Shown: in pieces, positions 1 through 6,225 of the stretch
Layout: every line of letters begins with the position of its first letter
How positions within the stretch are numbered: the stretch's first letter is position 1
Source: RUG11867 sp964472425
GTDB lineage: Bacteria; Bacillota_I; Bacilli_A; RF39; UBA660
Reading direction: 5' to 3'
Assembly (NCBI GenBank): GCA_964472425.1
Contig: CAYYLF010000053.1
Coordinates: 1-11,073, forward strand
DNA: 11,073 bases
Notes under the pieces: model-generated
What the model was told of the DNA's origin: nothing
The model's database searches: none
What the model saw: only the letters and a program-made list of their open reading frames with translations
Made by a program: the position numbers and the translations under genes

Positions 1-233
1 GACGTCATACTCCATTCTTCTCTAAGTATAGACCTCAGTTCTATTTCAGAACTACTGATGTAACTGGTATCATCGAGTTACCAGATGGTGTCGAAATGGT
101 CATGCCAGGCGACAACGTCGAAATGACTGTCGAACTCATCAGCCCAGTAGCGCTCGAACAAGGTACTAAGTTCTCAATCCGTGAAGGCGGTAGAACTGTC
201 GGTGCTGGTTCAGTTTCTGAAATCATCGAGTAA
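1..233 (+). CDS. tuf: Elongation factor Tu, C-terminal end (5' truncated by the window)
   Basis: The reading frame begins at base 3 (bases 1-2 finish a codon started outside the window) and gives 76 residues before TAA at 231-233. The translation starts RHTPFFSKYRPQFYFRTTDV and ends VGAGSVSEIIE, the near-invariant C-terminal beta-barrel (domain III) of bacterial EF-Tu. EF-Tu is the cytoplasmic GTPase that delivers aminoacyl-tRNA to the ribosome; the GTPase domain lies upstream, outside the window. The gene is closed 14 bases after its stop by a strong intrinsic terminator, so it is the last gene of its transcript. Identification rests on direct recognition of a highly conserved sequence and no alternative is plausible. 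Confidence 0.97.
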   Translation, partial: RHTPFFSKYRPQFYFRTTDVTGIIELPDGVEMVMPGDNVEMTVELISPVALEQGTKFSIREGGRTVGAGSVSEIIE

Positions 234-246
234 TTACGATAAAATT

Positions 247-274
247 AAAATCTCACGCAAGTGGGATTTTTTTT
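247..274 (+). terminator. Intrinsic terminator of tuf
   Basis: A 10-bp stem, AAAATCTCAC (247-256) paired with GTGGGATTTT (261-270) with one G-U pair, has a GCAA tetraloop and continues into a run of T to 274. It is placed 14 bases after the tuf stop. Confidence 0.92.
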
Positions 275-278
275 GGCA

Positions 279-307
279 TTGAAATTTAGGAATGCTTATC
301 ATATAAT
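279..307 (+). promoter_or_regulatory. Sigma-A-type promoter for the DUF1653 gene
   Basis: TTGAAA (279-284), a 17-bp spacer, then TATAAT (302-307). The predicted transcript start near 314 leaves a leader of about 16 nt. The -35 begins five bases after the tuf terminator T-run, so the next gene is transcribed independently. Confidence 0.88.
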
Positions 308-329
308 GTTGTTAGAGGTGGAGAAGTAA

Positions 330-560
330 ATGAGAAACGAAGAAATAACTGTAGGAAGCAAATGGCAACATTTTAAGGGAGATGTGATGGTAATCAAGAT
401 GATAGCTTCGCATTCGGAATCTTTGGAGAAAATGGTCGTGTATGAACACAAGGGAGAGATATGGGCGAGACCTATTTCGAGTTTTCTATCCGATGAAGAT
501 ATTAGTGCCCGCGAGGACAATGTTACAGGACAAAAATATAGATTCGAAAAAATCCTATAA
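330..560 (+). CDS. DUF1653 family small protein
   Basis: Encodes 76 residues and is almost entirely one DUF1653 domain. The recognisable signature runs from VGSKWQHFKGD (about residues 8-18) through IASHSESLEKMVVYEHKGEIWARPISSF (split as IASHSESLEKMV and VYEHKGEIWARP, about residues 25-51) to YRFEKI at the C terminus. Members are small cytoplasmic beta-rich proteins of unknown biochemical function, often annotated only by domain. There is no signal peptide or membrane segment. The ATG at 330 follows the purine-rich ribosome binding site GAGGTGGAG (315-323) at good spacing. It stands alone between tuf and ackA with its own promoter. Family membership is fairly secure; function is unknown. Confidence 0.87.
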   Translation: MRNEEITVGSKWQHFKGDVMVIKMIASHSESLEKMVVYEHKGEIWARPISSFLSDEDISAREDNVTGQKYRFEKIL

Positions 561-620
561 TAAAGATAAAAGGATATTTACAAAATCGCTAGTAGATGTC
601 TTTTTTTCTCTGTTATTTTC

Positions 621-649
621 TTGAAAATGTCAGGGCCATTTTGTATAAT
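621..649 (+). promoter_or_regulatory. Promoter of the ackA-nrnA operon
   Basis: TTGAAA (621-626), 17-bp spacer, TATAAT (644-649). Transcription would start near 656, leaving a leader of only about 12 nt in which the ribosome binding site GAGGTG (656-661) is at the extreme 5' end. Confidence 0.88.
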
Positions 650-667
650 ATTATTGAGGTGAAAAAA

Positions 668-1846
668 ATGAAAATATTATCAGTAAATGCAGGAAGTTCT
701 TCTTTGAAATTCTCTTTATTCGAATTACCTGAAAATAAGGAATTGATAAGTGGGAATTTCGAGAAAATTGGAATAGGGAACAGTTTTTATACTGTGAAAT
801 TGAATGGAGAAAAAATCAAGCGCGAGGTCGATTTGAAGGACCACAGCGTGGCAGTCAAGTATTTGATTCAAGAATTACTCGAGAATAAAGTAATCGACAG
901 TTTGGACGATTTGGATGGCGTCGGACACAGATTGGTGCACGGCGGACAAAGATTCGCGAAGAGTGTCGTCATCACAGACGAGGTCATCGAAGCAGTCGAA
1001 GAGTGTGCGGAGTTTGCGCCATTACATAATCCGGCAAATTTGATGGGTGTTCGAGCGTTTAGAGATGCTCTTCCGAATACTCCTCAAGTCGGCGTATTCG
1101 ATACGGCTTTCCATCAGACGATGGAGAAGACGGAGTATCTTTATGCGGGTCCATATGAGTGGTACGAAAAATACGGAATCAGAAAGTACGGGTTCCACGG
1201 AACTAGTCACAGATATGTCTACAAGACTATAAGCGAATTTTTGGATAGAGATGATTTGAAGGTAATCAATTGTCACATCGGAAACGGTTCGAGCATTTGT
1301 GCGATAGATTCCGGCAAGGTAGTCAATACGACCATGGGCTTCACTCCTCTTACGGGAGTCGTCATGGGGACTCGTTCAGGCGATGTAGACCCTAGTATCA
1401 TTCCTTTCGTCATGAAGAAGGAAGGGAAGACTTGTGAGCAGGTCATGGACGACTTGAACAAAAGAAGTGGTCTTCTCGGTATAAGTGGTGTCAGTTCAGA
1501 TTCTCGTGATATTGAAGACGGTATTGCGGCCGGAAACGAGAGATGTCAACTGGCCCAGGATATGTTGGCCCAGAGTGTCGCCAATTATATAGCAATGTAC
1601 AATAATCTTTTAGGCGGGGCAGATGTCATCACGTTCACAGCTGGTCTCGGCGAGAACAGCATCATGACTCGCGAAAATGTCGTCGAGAGGATTGCCAGTT
1701 TGGGTGTAGTGCTAGACCGCGAGGCCAACGATATGAGAGGGAAATTTGCTAAAGTCAGCGCAAATGACTCGAAGATTCCCGTTTATGTCGTTCCGACCAA
1801 CGAAGAGCTCATGATAGCTATGGATACATACGAAATTATAAAATAG
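668..1846 (+). CDS. ackA: Acetate kinase
   Basis: Catalyses acetyl phosphate + ADP <-> acetate + ATP in the cytoplasm, the ATP-yielding last step of acetate fermentation and, in reverse, a route to acetyl phosphate. The 392 residues match the usual family length. Visible motifs: NAGSSSLKF at residues 7-15 (nucleotide-binding Asn7), GHRLVHGG with Arg88, FDTAFH with catalytic Asp145, YGFHGTSH with His177 and His181, HIGNGSS at 203-209, GTRSGD with Arg236, GLGEN at 326-330 and PTNEE with the metal-binding Glu380. All acetate kinase catalytic residues are present. The frame is open upstream to 596, but the ATG at 668 is chosen because it follows GAGGTG at the right distance and aligns with the family N terminus (MKILSVNAG). 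No pta gene is adjacent; nrnA follows by 14 bases in the same operon. Confidence 0.98.
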   Translation: MKILSVNAGSSSLKFSLFELPENKELISGNFEKIGIGNSFYTVKLNGEKIKREVDLKDHSVAVKYLIQELLENKVIDSLDDLDGVGHRLVHGGQRFAKSVVITDEVIEAVEECAEFAPLHNPANLMGVRAFRDALPNTPQVGVFDTAFHQTMEKTEYLYAGPYEWYEKYGIRKYGFHGTSHRYVYKTISEFLDRDDLKVINCHIGNGSSICAIDSGKVVNTTMGFTPLTGVVMGTRSGDVDPSIIPFVMKKEGKTCEQVMDDLNKRSGLLGISGVSSDSRDIEDGIAAGNERCQLAQDMLAQSVANYIAMYNNLLGGADVITFTAGLGENSIMTRENVVERIASLGVVLDREANDMRGKFAKVSANDSKIPVYVVPTNEELMIAMDTYEIIK

Positions 1847-1860
1847 AAATGGGGAGTAGT

Positions 1861-2865
1861 ATGAACTCTAAAATAAGGGCGATTGCGAGAAGGATTAAAG
1901 ATTACAATACTATCGTAATTGCAAGACATGTGGGCCCTGACCCAGATGCTGTCGCGAGTCAAATTGCTCTTCGCGATGCGATTAGGCTTCGTTATCCTTC
2001 TAAAAATGTGTATGCAGTAGGGGCACCCGTCAGTAAGTTCAAGTATTATGGTACTTTAGATAAGGTCGACGAGAGTAAACTCGATAAGGCTCTTTTGTTC
2101 GTCCTCGATTGTCCGAACATATCGAGAATAGATTCGGCGGATGTCACGAAATATACCGATGTCATCAAGATAGACCATCATCCTTTCGAAGATAAGATGG
2201 GTACTATAGAATGGATTGATGAGGAGGCTTCGAGTACTTGCGAAATGATTACGGAGTTCTTGATTACGGCTCGTTATAGGGCGAACAAGTCTATTGCCGA
2301 AAATCTTTTCTTGGGTGTAGTCGCGGATTCGGATAGGTTTTTGTTTACGAGTCCGGGTGGAAAGACTTTGGAATTGATGTCGATTTTAGTTAAGAATTCG
2401 AAAATAAGTATTCGCGATGTTTACCCCAGATTATTGTTGAGACCTCTTAATGAGGTGAAGTTTCAATCTTATATAACTGAACATTTGAAGGTGACGGCGA
2501 ACGGGTTTGCATCTTTGAAAATCGATAACAAGATTATCACTAAGTATAAAGTCGATTCGGGAACGGCTTCGAATTTGGTCAACAATTTCAACAATATCGA
2601 GGAAATAATCTGTTGGGCATTGGTGTCGTACGATGAGAAGAATAAGATATACAAGGTAAATATTCGAAGCAGAGGTCCAGTGATAAACGAAGTGGCCGCC
2701 AAGTTTAACGGCGGAGGTCATGCGCACGCGAGTGGAGCAAGGATTTCTAAGGCCTCGGATATCGACAAGTTGTTCAAGGCTTTGGATGCGACTTGCAAGG
2801 AATATAAGAAGAGTTTAAAGGAAAACAAGAGCAAAAAAAAGAAAGAGGACGAGCCTACCGAGTGA
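1861..2865 (+). CDS. nrnA: NrnA-like DHH/DHHA1 phosphoesterase (nanoRNase / pAp phosphatase type)
   Basis: A 334-residue DHH subfamily 1 protein. Family members such as B. subtilis NrnA degrade 2-5 nt RNA fragments and dephosphorylate pAp; the related GdpP enzymes act on c-di-AMP or pApA. Metal-binding motifs in order: RHVGPDPDA (His23, Asp27, Asp29), LDCPN (Asp83), the DHH motif IDHHPF (Asp105, His106, His107) and VVADSD (Asp156). The C-terminal DHHA1 substrate-binding motif GGGHAHASG is at residues 284-292, followed by a charged Lys-rich tail. There are no membrane, PAS or GGDEF segments, so it is a stand-alone enzyme rather than GdpP. The ATG at 1861 is preferred over the in-frame ATG at 1849 because GGGGAG (1851-1856) precedes it and 1849 has no ribosome binding site. 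Substrate preference between nanoRNA, pAp and pApA cannot be read from sequence. Confidence 0.88.
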   Translation: MNSKIRAIARRIKDYNTIVIARHVGPDPDAVASQIALRDAIRLRYPSKNVYAVGAPVSKFKYYGTLDKVDESKLDKALLFVLDCPNISRIDSADVTKYTDVIKIDHHPFEDKMGTIEWIDEEASSTCEMITEFLITARYRANKSIAENLFLGVVADSDRFLFTSPGGKTLELMSILVKNSKISIRDVYPRLLLRPLNEVKFQSYITEHLKVTANGFASLKIDNKIITKYKVDSGTASNLVNNFNNIEEIICWALVSYDEKNKIYKVNIRSRGPVINEVAAKFNGGGHAHASGARISKASDIDKLFKALDATCKEYKKSLKENKSKKKKEDEPTE

Positions 2866-2883
2866 GGTGAAACCTCTTTTTTT
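2864..2883 (+). terminator. Intrinsic terminator after nrnA
   Basis: GAGGT (2864-2868) pairs with ACCTC (2872-2876) across a 3-nt loop, followed by seven T (2877-2883). The stem overlaps the nrnA stop codon. The stem is short; an upstream AAAGAGG (2842-2848) can alternatively pair with CCTCTTT (2873-2879), which may strengthen or modulate it. Confidence 0.65.
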
Positions 2884-2900
2884 CTTGTCTTCAAAGAAAG

Positions 2901-2917
2901 TACTCAAATTGTGAGTA
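2901..2917. repeat. Small inverted repeat TACTCA-N5-TGAGTA
   Basis: A perfect 6-bp inverted repeat with loop AATTG, 18 bases after the nrnA terminator and upstream of the tnpB promoter. It could be the left-end hairpin of the TnpB element or an operator. The stretch 2884-3073 otherwise holds no gene. Confidence 0.45.
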
Positions 2918-2983
2918 AACTCTCTGATGCGTTATATGTTATGTAAAGGTAAATATTCACTATAATTTACAATCTTTTGTCTA

Positions 2984-3000
2984 ATTTTGGAGACCAAAAT
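2984..3000. repeat. Inverted repeat ATTTTGG-AGA-CCAAAAT
   Basis: A perfect 7-bp inverted repeat with a 3-nt loop, ending 12 bases before the tnpB -35 box. Candidate left-end hairpin of the element, or an operator just upstream of the tnpB promoter. There is no T-run, so it is not a terminator. Confidence 0.5.
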
Positions 3001-3012
3001 CTAACCAATTCC

Positions 3013-3041
3013 TTGAGTATTTTAGGACATCATTTTATAAT
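3013..3041 (+). promoter_or_regulatory. Promoter of tnpB
   Basis: TTGAGT (3013-3018), 17-bp spacer, TATAAT (3036-3041). The ribosome binding site is AAGGGGGAA around 3059-3067, eight bases before the ATG at 3074. Confidence 0.78.
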
Positions 3042-3073
3042 AGATATATACAGAGCCTAAGGGGGAATTGAGT

Positions 3074-4221
3074 ATGTATAGAGCATATAAGTTTAGATTA
3101 TATCCGACTTCCGAACAAAGACAGAGTATCAACCGATTTGTTGGTTGTTCACGTTTCGTCTATAATCATTATCTTGATGTCATGAAAGAAAATGGATATA
3201 AAAACAAATTTGAGAACATAAACGATTATTCTCATAATTTGAAATGTGATTATCCCTTCTTACAGGATGCAGATAGTTGTCTAATTAGGTCTACTCTTTT
3301 TCACTTAGATAACAATTTCCAAAGGTTCTTCAAAAACAATTTCGGATATCCCAAGTTCAAGAGTAGATTCGATAGAAATTCTTATACGACGAATGCCACC
3401 TATAGTACTTATAAAGAGAAACACTATTGCAATATAGAAGTAGACTTGAAGAAAAGACAAATCAAGTTACCGAAACTCAAATGGGTCGAGATACGAGGTT
3501 ATAGAAATCTATCTCGAATAGAGGGGAAGATAGTGAATGCGACTATCTCGAGAGAGAAGAACGGCAAATACTACGTCTCGGTCGTATACGAAGTATCGAT
3601 ACCTATGAAGGTAGAGAATCCATCGACAATCGTCGGGTTGGATGTGGGAGTTTTAAAACGCTCGTCACTTTTTCGGATGGAACTTTCGTAGAAAACGATA
3701 AGTCTCTTTCCAAATTCGAGAAAAGAATAAAGAGATTACAAAGAACATTGTCTAGAAAAACTAAAGGAAGTAACAACTATTACAAGTTCAAACAGAAATT
3801 AGCACGTTTATATAGCAAGTTATCCAATGCGAGGAAATATTACATTCACAAGATAACCAAAGATATAACCGACAAGTACGACCTCATAACCTGTGAAGAT
3901 TTGCATACCAAGAACATGATAGAAACCTCTACATCCAAAACTCTCACCAAAAACATCCTCGACTCCACTTTCCACGAGATAATAAGACAACTAGAATACA
4001 AGTCTACCTTGAAAGGGAAATACTTTTACAAAGTGGATAGTTATTATCCATCAAGTCAGATATGTAGTCATTGTGGGCATAGGGATGAGAGTTACAGAGA
4101 TATAAGTAAGAGAGAATACGATTGTAAAGAGTGTGGAAACAGAATAGATAGGGATTTGAATGCAAGTATCAATATCATGTTCGAGGGAGTAGTAAAGTAT
4201 ATGAGAGAGTGTTTAGGGTAA
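3074..4221 (+). pseudogene. tnpB: TnpB (RNA-guided nuclease family of IS200/IS605), two ORFs joined by a -1 shift
   Basis: TnpB proteins are RNA-guided DNA endonucleases, ancestral to Cas12, using a guide RNA from the element's right end. The 0-frame ORF (3074-3691) encodes the N-terminal part beginning YRAYKFRLYPTSEQ and reaches the RuvC-I motif VGLDVG (Asp190). It then runs into TAG at 3689-3691. The -1 frame continues the family sequence exactly (KTLVTFSDGT, then SRKTKGSNNYYKFKQKLARL) to TAA at 4219-4221. It contains the RuvC-II Glu in TCEDL (residue 275), a zinc finger CSHC/CKEC and the RuvC-III motif DRDLNAS (359-365). The joined product is 382 residues, full length for TnpB with all catalytic residues present. 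The junction lies at T_TTA_AAA (3652-3658), so this is either a 1-base deletion or programmed -1 frameshifting. The upstream TTG at 3068 is rejected because it sits too close to the GGGGG ribosome binding site. Family call is very secure; intact versus broken is open. Confidence 0.9.
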
Positions 4222-4224
4222 AAA

Positions 4225-4345
4225 AGACATAAGATACAATTATCGAACAATAAAGTACGGTAGCGACTATCGAATCTTAAGTCTGTGGAGAAGTCTGAGT
4301 ACAGGGTCTATGAAGCAGAAATGTCTTACCGCGAGGTACGGCAAA
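4225..4345 (+). ncRNA. Putative omega/reRNA guide scaffold 3' of tnpB
   Basis: TnpB elements encode their guide RNA scaffold across the 3' end of tnpB and the right end, with the guide taken from flanking DNA. Here the 125 nt after the stop carry no ORF but show a CGGTAG-CGA-CTATCG hairpin (4258-4272), a tandem AAGTCTG (4279-4285, 4291-4297), GTCTGTGG, a GAAGCAGAAA block (4312-4321) resembling the conserved tail of such elements, and a TACC-GCGA-GGTA hairpin (4327-4338). GTACGG occurs at both 4255-4260 and 4336-4341 and could trade partners with TACCG. Ends are estimates; the 5' end may lie inside tnpB. Confidence 0.5.
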
Positions 4346-4346
4346 T

Positions 4347-4369
4347 GATAAATTACGAAGTAATTTATC
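4347..4369. repeat. Perfect 10-bp inverted repeat at the right edge of the TnpB unit
   Basis: GATAAATTAC (4347-4356) and GTAATTTATC (4360-4369) flank a GAA loop. It is followed by CTATGTTCTTTT rather than a clean T-run, so it is a weak terminator candidate. It is equally plausible as the right-end hairpin of the element. It lies 21 bases before the operator-like repeat of the next operon. Confidence 0.6.
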
Positions 4370-4390
4370 CTATGTTCTTTTCTCGGCACA

Positions 4391-4404
4391 TTACGAATTT
4401 GTAA
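4391..4404. promoter_or_regulatory. BceR-like binding site upstream of the regulator promoter
   Basis: TTACG-AATT-TGTAA matches the consensus described for BceR-type regulators (TNACA-N4-TGTAA) except for one base in the left half. It ends two bases before the -35 box at 4407. Its position and its similarity to the exact copy at 6140-6153 suggest autoregulation of the two-component genes. Confidence 0.55.
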
Positions 4405-4406
4405 CG

Positions 4407-4434
4407 TTTACACCCGCATACTTTGTGCTATAAT
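4407..4434 (+). promoter_or_regulatory. Promoter of the two-component operon
   Basis: TTTACA (4407-4412), 16-bp spacer, TATAAT (4429-4434). Predicted start near 4441, about 21 nt before the ATG at 4462. Confidence 0.8.
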
Positions 4435-4461
4435 AAGACATATAACGAAGGAGGAAAACCT

Positions 4462-5121
4462 ATGCCCAAAATTGCCATCGTCGAAGACGACGAACTCACG
4501 AGAAGAGAACTAGCCACCTTGCTCGAGACGAGCGAATACGAACCGATTCTCATTACCGAATTCGACCGCGTCGAAAAGAGCATATTAGATGCCAAGCCCG
4601 ACCTCGTTCTACTCGATATAAACATTCCCTACATGAATGGAAAAGCGGTTCTCGCCGACCTTCGCAAGACCTCCAATGTCCCCGTAATCATGGTCACGAG
4701 CAAAAATTCCGACGTCGAAGAAGCCCTTTCCATTTCCTATGGAGCAGACGACTATATCACCAAGCCCTACAACCCGAACATCTTACTTTTAAGAATCGGG
4801 GCAGTCCTAAAAAGAATGGACTCCACCCAAGAATCTTTCTATGGTGACATTCGCATCGACCTAAATCGTGGTATCCTCAAAAACACAAAAAACGAAATCG
4901 TTCTCACCAAAAACGAGATGATAATATTCGGATGCCTTCTTTCCCATCGTGGCCACATAGTCACGCGAGACGAACTTATGACCGCTCTTTGGGACAACTC
5001 CGAATACATAAACGACAATGCTTTGACTGTGAATATCTCCCGCCTTCGCACCAAACTCGCGACTCTCGGAGCCGCCGACGCCATCGACACTAAAAAAGGA
5101 ATAGGGTACATACTGCTATGA
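4462..5121 (+). CDS. bceR: BceR-like OmpR-family response regulator
   Basis: A 219-residue cytoplasmic transcription factor. The receiver domain (about 1-118) has the acidic pair Glu8/Asp9/Asp10 region in IVEDDE, phosphoacceptor Asp52 in LLDINIPYMNG, the switch Thr79 and Lys101 in ITKPY. The C-terminal winged helix (about 130-219) shows LTKNEMIIF, the recognition region DNALTVNISRLRTKL and the ending KKGIGYIL typical of OmpR-type DNA-binding domains. The ATG at 4462 is chosen because GAAGGAGG (4447-4454) precedes it ideally; the frame is open upstream to a TTG at 4423 that lacks support. Its stop overlaps the kinase start (ATGA). The adjacent intramembrane kinase and BceAB-like transporter, and two TTACA/TGTAA-type boxes, make an antimicrobial-peptide resistance regulator the best reading. 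The exact orthologue name is by context. Confidence 0.88.
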   Translation: MPKIAIVEDDELTRRELATLLETSEYEPILITEFDRVEKSILDAKPDLVLLDINIPYMNGKAVLADLRKTSNVPVIMVTSKNSDVEEALSISYGADDYITKPYNPNILLLRIGAVLKRMDSTQESFYGDIRIDLNRGILKNTKNEIVLTKNEMIIFGCLLSHRGHIVTRDELMTALWDNSEYINDNALTVNISRLRTKLATLGAADAIDTKKGIGYILL

Positions 5122-6137
5122 AACTAAAGACCTATTTAAAAGATAAACTTTATGCCATCCTGATATTCGTGACAGTTCTCGTATTTCTCGTCCTTCTGCT
5201 TTTAGCTTTCAAAGTGGACTCGAGCCTGATTGCTGCGGTGTCGATTACACTATGCCTTTCTTTCTTTACGACCATTATGATAGACTATATTCGCAAAAAG
5301 AGCTTTTACACGAACCTTCTACGCAACATAAGCAAACTCGACAAAGCCTATCTCGTAACCGCGACCATTGCCACTCCGGGCTTTTACGAAGGACGCCTTC
5401 TGATGGATGCCTTATACGACATAGACAAATCGATGAACGAAAATGTTCGCGACCTAACCCGGTCTCTAGAAGACTTCAAAGAATACTTGAGTCTTTGGGT
5501 TCATGAAGTCAAAATACCCATATCCTCTCTCGAGCTGATGGCCCATAACCACAAAGAACTTCCTTCGAAGACCGTTCTCGAAACTACGAAGAGAATCGAC
5601 GAATACGTCGAGACTGTCCTCTACTACGTAAGACAAGAGACCCCCGAGAAAGACTATCTCATTCGCAAAGTGGACGTGAGTAGAATAGTCACCAACGCGG
5701 CCCTCAAAAATAAAGACGCCCTTCTCGAAAACGAAATCGACCTCATCGTATCCGACATAAAAGGAGAAGTTTATACGGACTCCAAATGGCTCGAATTCAT
5801 TCTAAACCAAATCATCTCCAATGCGATAAAATATAGGAGAGTAGATGTCCAATCTTACATAAAAATTTGGACCGAAGTGACTGATGACAAACTGATACTT
5901 TGCATCGAAGACGACGGCCTCGGAATCGCATCCGAAGACCTCGGACGCGTCTTCGACAAATCGTTCACGGGCAAAAACGGTCGCAAGAGCGCCTACGCGA
6001 CGGGAATGGGTCTTTACATAGTCAAAAATCTGCTTACAAAACTCGGCCACGACATCTCGATAACTTCGAAAGAAGGCGAATACACTCGCGTCTCTATCAC
6101 TTTCTTTCAAAATGAATATTACGAAGTAGTTCGATAA
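5118..6137 (+). CDS. bceS: BceS-like intramembrane-sensing histidine kinase
   Basis: A 339-residue membrane sensor kinase. Two closely spaced membrane segments (about residues 12-31 and 37-56) leave only a few residues outside. This is the hallmark of intramembrane-sensing kinases that read the state of a BceAB-type transporter rather than binding ligand themselves. The dimerisation/phosphotransfer helix has LWVHEVKIPISSLE with phosphoacceptor His129, the variant H-box of the BceS group. The ATPase domain shows the N box (NQIISNAIKYR, Asn235), the G1 box EDDGLG (264-269), an F box around VFDKSFTG and the G2 box ATGMGLYIVK (294-303). It overlaps the regulator by 4 bases and ends 2 bases before the operator-like repeat of the transporter genes. 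Confidence 0.9.
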   Translation: MKLKTYLKDKLYAILIFVTVLVFLVLLLLAFKVDSSLIAAVSITLCLSFFTTIMIDYIRKKSFYTNLLRNISKLDKAYLVTATIATPGFYEGRLLMDALYDIDKSMNENVRDLTRSLEDFKEYLSLWVHEVKIPISSLELMAHNHKELPSKTVLETTKRIDEYVETVLYYVRQETPEKDYLIRKVDVSRIVTNAALKNKDALLENEIDLIVSDIKGEVYTDSKWLEFILNQIISNAIKYRRVDVQSYIKIWTEVTDDKLILCIEDDGLGIASEDLGRVFDKSFTGKNGRKSAYATGMGLYIVKNLLTKLGHDISITSKEGEYTRVSITFFQNEYYEVVR

Positions 6138-6139
6138 CC

Positions 6140-6153
6140 TTACAAAAATGTAA
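6140..6153. promoter_or_regulatory. BceR-type operator upstream of the transporter genes
   Basis: TTACA-AAAA-TGTAA is an exact match to the TNACA-N4-TGTAA consensus known for regulators of BceAB-type transporters. It is two bases after the kinase stop and about 70 bases upstream of the transporter ATPase start. Confidence 0.75.
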
Positions 6154-6172
6154 GAAACCGTAAGACAAAACG

Positions 6173-6203
6173 TGCGACACCGAAAGTCGATTTGTAATAA
6201 TAT
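6173..6203 (+). promoter_or_regulatory. Weak, probably activator-dependent promoter of the transporter operon
   Basis: A -10-like TAATAA (6195-6200) or TAATAT (6198-6203) is present, but no good -35 lies at the right distance (TGCGAC at 6173-6178 is a poor match). A poor -35 plus the upstream regulator box fits a promoter that needs the response regulator. Confidence 0.45.
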
Positions 6204-6225
6204 GGTGACGAAAGGAGAATTTTAC

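Larger units (their letters stand above)
2885..4370 (+). mobile_element. IS200/IS605-type (IS1341-like, tnpB-only) element, boundaries approximate
   Basis: The unit consists of a promoter, a frameshifted tnpB, and about 125 nt downstream that resembles a guide-RNA scaffold. It lies between the nrnA terminator and the promoter of the next operon. Small hairpins are found on the left (2901-2917 and 2984-3000) and right (4327-4338 and 4347-4369), as expected for elements of this group, whose ends are subterminal hairpins rather than terminal inverted repeats. No tnpA (Y1 transposase) is visible, so mobilisation would need a partner elsewhere. Exact ends cannot be fixed without an empty-site comparison. 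Confidence 0.6.

Noticed and set aside
601..607. A run of seven T before ackA as a terminator for the DUF1653 gene
   Set aside because: No stable stem precedes the run; it lies just upstream of the ackA -35 and is more likely AT-rich promoter DNA.
3748..4221. The downstream TnpB part as a separate gene starting at TTG 3748
   Set aside because: The family sequence continues upstream of 3748 in the same frame to the slip point at 3655-3658, so the TTG is internal and has no ribosome binding site.
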